The notes under the pieces: model-generated | The model's database searches: none | What the model was told of the DNA's origin: nothing | What the model saw: only the letters and a program-made list of their open reading frames with translations | Shown: one piece after another, positions 63,470 to 64,000 of the stretch | Layout: each line of letters opens with the position of its first letter | Numbering within the stretch: position 1 is the first letter of the stretch | From: Prorocentrum cordatum | Lineage: Eukaryota > Sar > Dinophyceae > Prorocentrales > Prorocentraceae | DNA: 64,000 nt | Direction of reading: 5' to 3' | Assembly: GCA_963575745.1 (NCBI GenBank) | Contig: CAUYUJ010016305.1 | Span: 271,001 to 335,000 of the forward strand | Program-made: the position numbers and the translations under genes

Positions 63470-64000
63470 GCCTGATCTGCTCTGTTCGCGTGCAACTCGC
63501 GAAGCTTATGCCGCAGAAAAGATTCGGCCACTTTTCATTATGAGCCAAAACGGGTATGCTACACAAAGAGGAGGGTGGAGGGGGGAGGATGACAGCCATG
63601 ATGCTGATGCTGATGCTGATGCTGCAGATGATGATGATGATCATGGTGATGATGATGATGATGATGATGGTGATGGTGATGACGACGACGATGATGATGA
63701 TGCTGTTGATGATGATGAGGGCCAGGTTTGCTCGATAGATTCAGGGGGGATACCACCGACGACGACGACGACGACTGCGACGACGACAACGACGACGACA
63801 TGGACGATTGAACCCACACTCCTGGACCCAGGGGGCACCTGGAAACCCATGGGCGCGGGGGGGTAGCGCGGCCCCGAAACCCATGGGTGCGGGGGGTGCG
63901 GTCGTCGTCGTCTCGGGGCTCATCTCATAGGCCCCAAGACGTGACATCGTCGTCGTCGTCCTCGTCGTCCTCGTCGTCATCGAACGCGGTGCCAGATGCG
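63470..64000. other. Upstream region with GAT and GAC repeats
   Basis: 63590-63720 is (GAT)n with a GAC patch, 63758-63800 is (GAC)n. AACCCATGGG occurs twice (63841 and 63878). No gene; if the exon at 62449-63469 is the first, this holds its 5' region. Confidence 0.5.

Overview
The window looks like nuclear DNA of a dinoflagellate. I infer this from several features together. It is dense with simple repeats (CT, GGA, GAC, ATC, AACGC, ATAC). Its retroelements use dinoflagellate-style domain combinations: LINE, Copia and a DIRS-like reverse transcriptase, several joined to divergent methyltransferase-like domains. Host exons are few, use AG|GT-type and apparently GC/GA splice sites, and one intron is a transposon (an 'introner'). 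GC content is high over much of the window; a Prorocentrum-, Polarella- or Symbiodinium-type genome would fit, but I cannot name the species. No rRNA, tRNA, CRISPR array, bacterial operon or spliced-leader gene is visible.

Layout. 1-9.7 kb: mostly non-coding, with a Copia RT scrap (1.76 kb), a spliced host gene on the minus strand (2.5-3.2 kb) cut by a 256-bp element with terminal inverted repeats and a 5-bp target duplication, and long GGA/TCC tracts (5.4-7.5 kb). 9.75-13.5 kb: a decayed LINE on the minus strand ('LINE B') ending in zinc fingers and a PPC-type methyltransferase-like domain. 14.6-23.6 kb: a large plus-strand LINE ('LINE A': Cys-rich N-terminus, AP-endonuclease, RT, RNase H, acidic repeats) bounded on both sides by (CT)n. 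24-26.3 kb: GC-rich DNA and GATCGAGG-type repeats. 26.33-34.31 kb: a complete but dead Copia element with both LTRs. 34.3-37.2 kb: triplet and pentanucleotide repeats. 37.35-44.7 kb: a four-copy higher-order satellite. 44.7-47.5 kb: an ~80-90-bp satellite that changes strand around a palindromic core. 47.5-53.5 kb: a third broken retroelement with a DIRS-like RT and a C-terminal methyltransferase-like domain. 53.5-55.4 kb: microsatellites and a small inverted-repeat element. 55.5-63.5 kb: what looks like one minus-strand host-type gene of at least four exons whose first exon encodes another methyltransferase-like domain. Two introns of this gene carry ~900-bp inverted arms that flank one exon.

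The common thread is a family of divergent Rossmann/C5-methyltransferase-like modules (motif I 'FAG', motif IV 'PPC/PSC/PVC', sometimes an EHP/EQP motif). It occurs at four independent places: the tail of LINE B, between protease and integrase of the Copia element, the C-terminus of the DIRS-like element, and a non-retroelement gene. Most retroelement copies are inactivated: the Copia RT box reads YVGD and its motif-IV Cys is Arg; LINE A, LINE B and the third element have frame breaks. Nearly all coordinates inside decayed elements are approximate.
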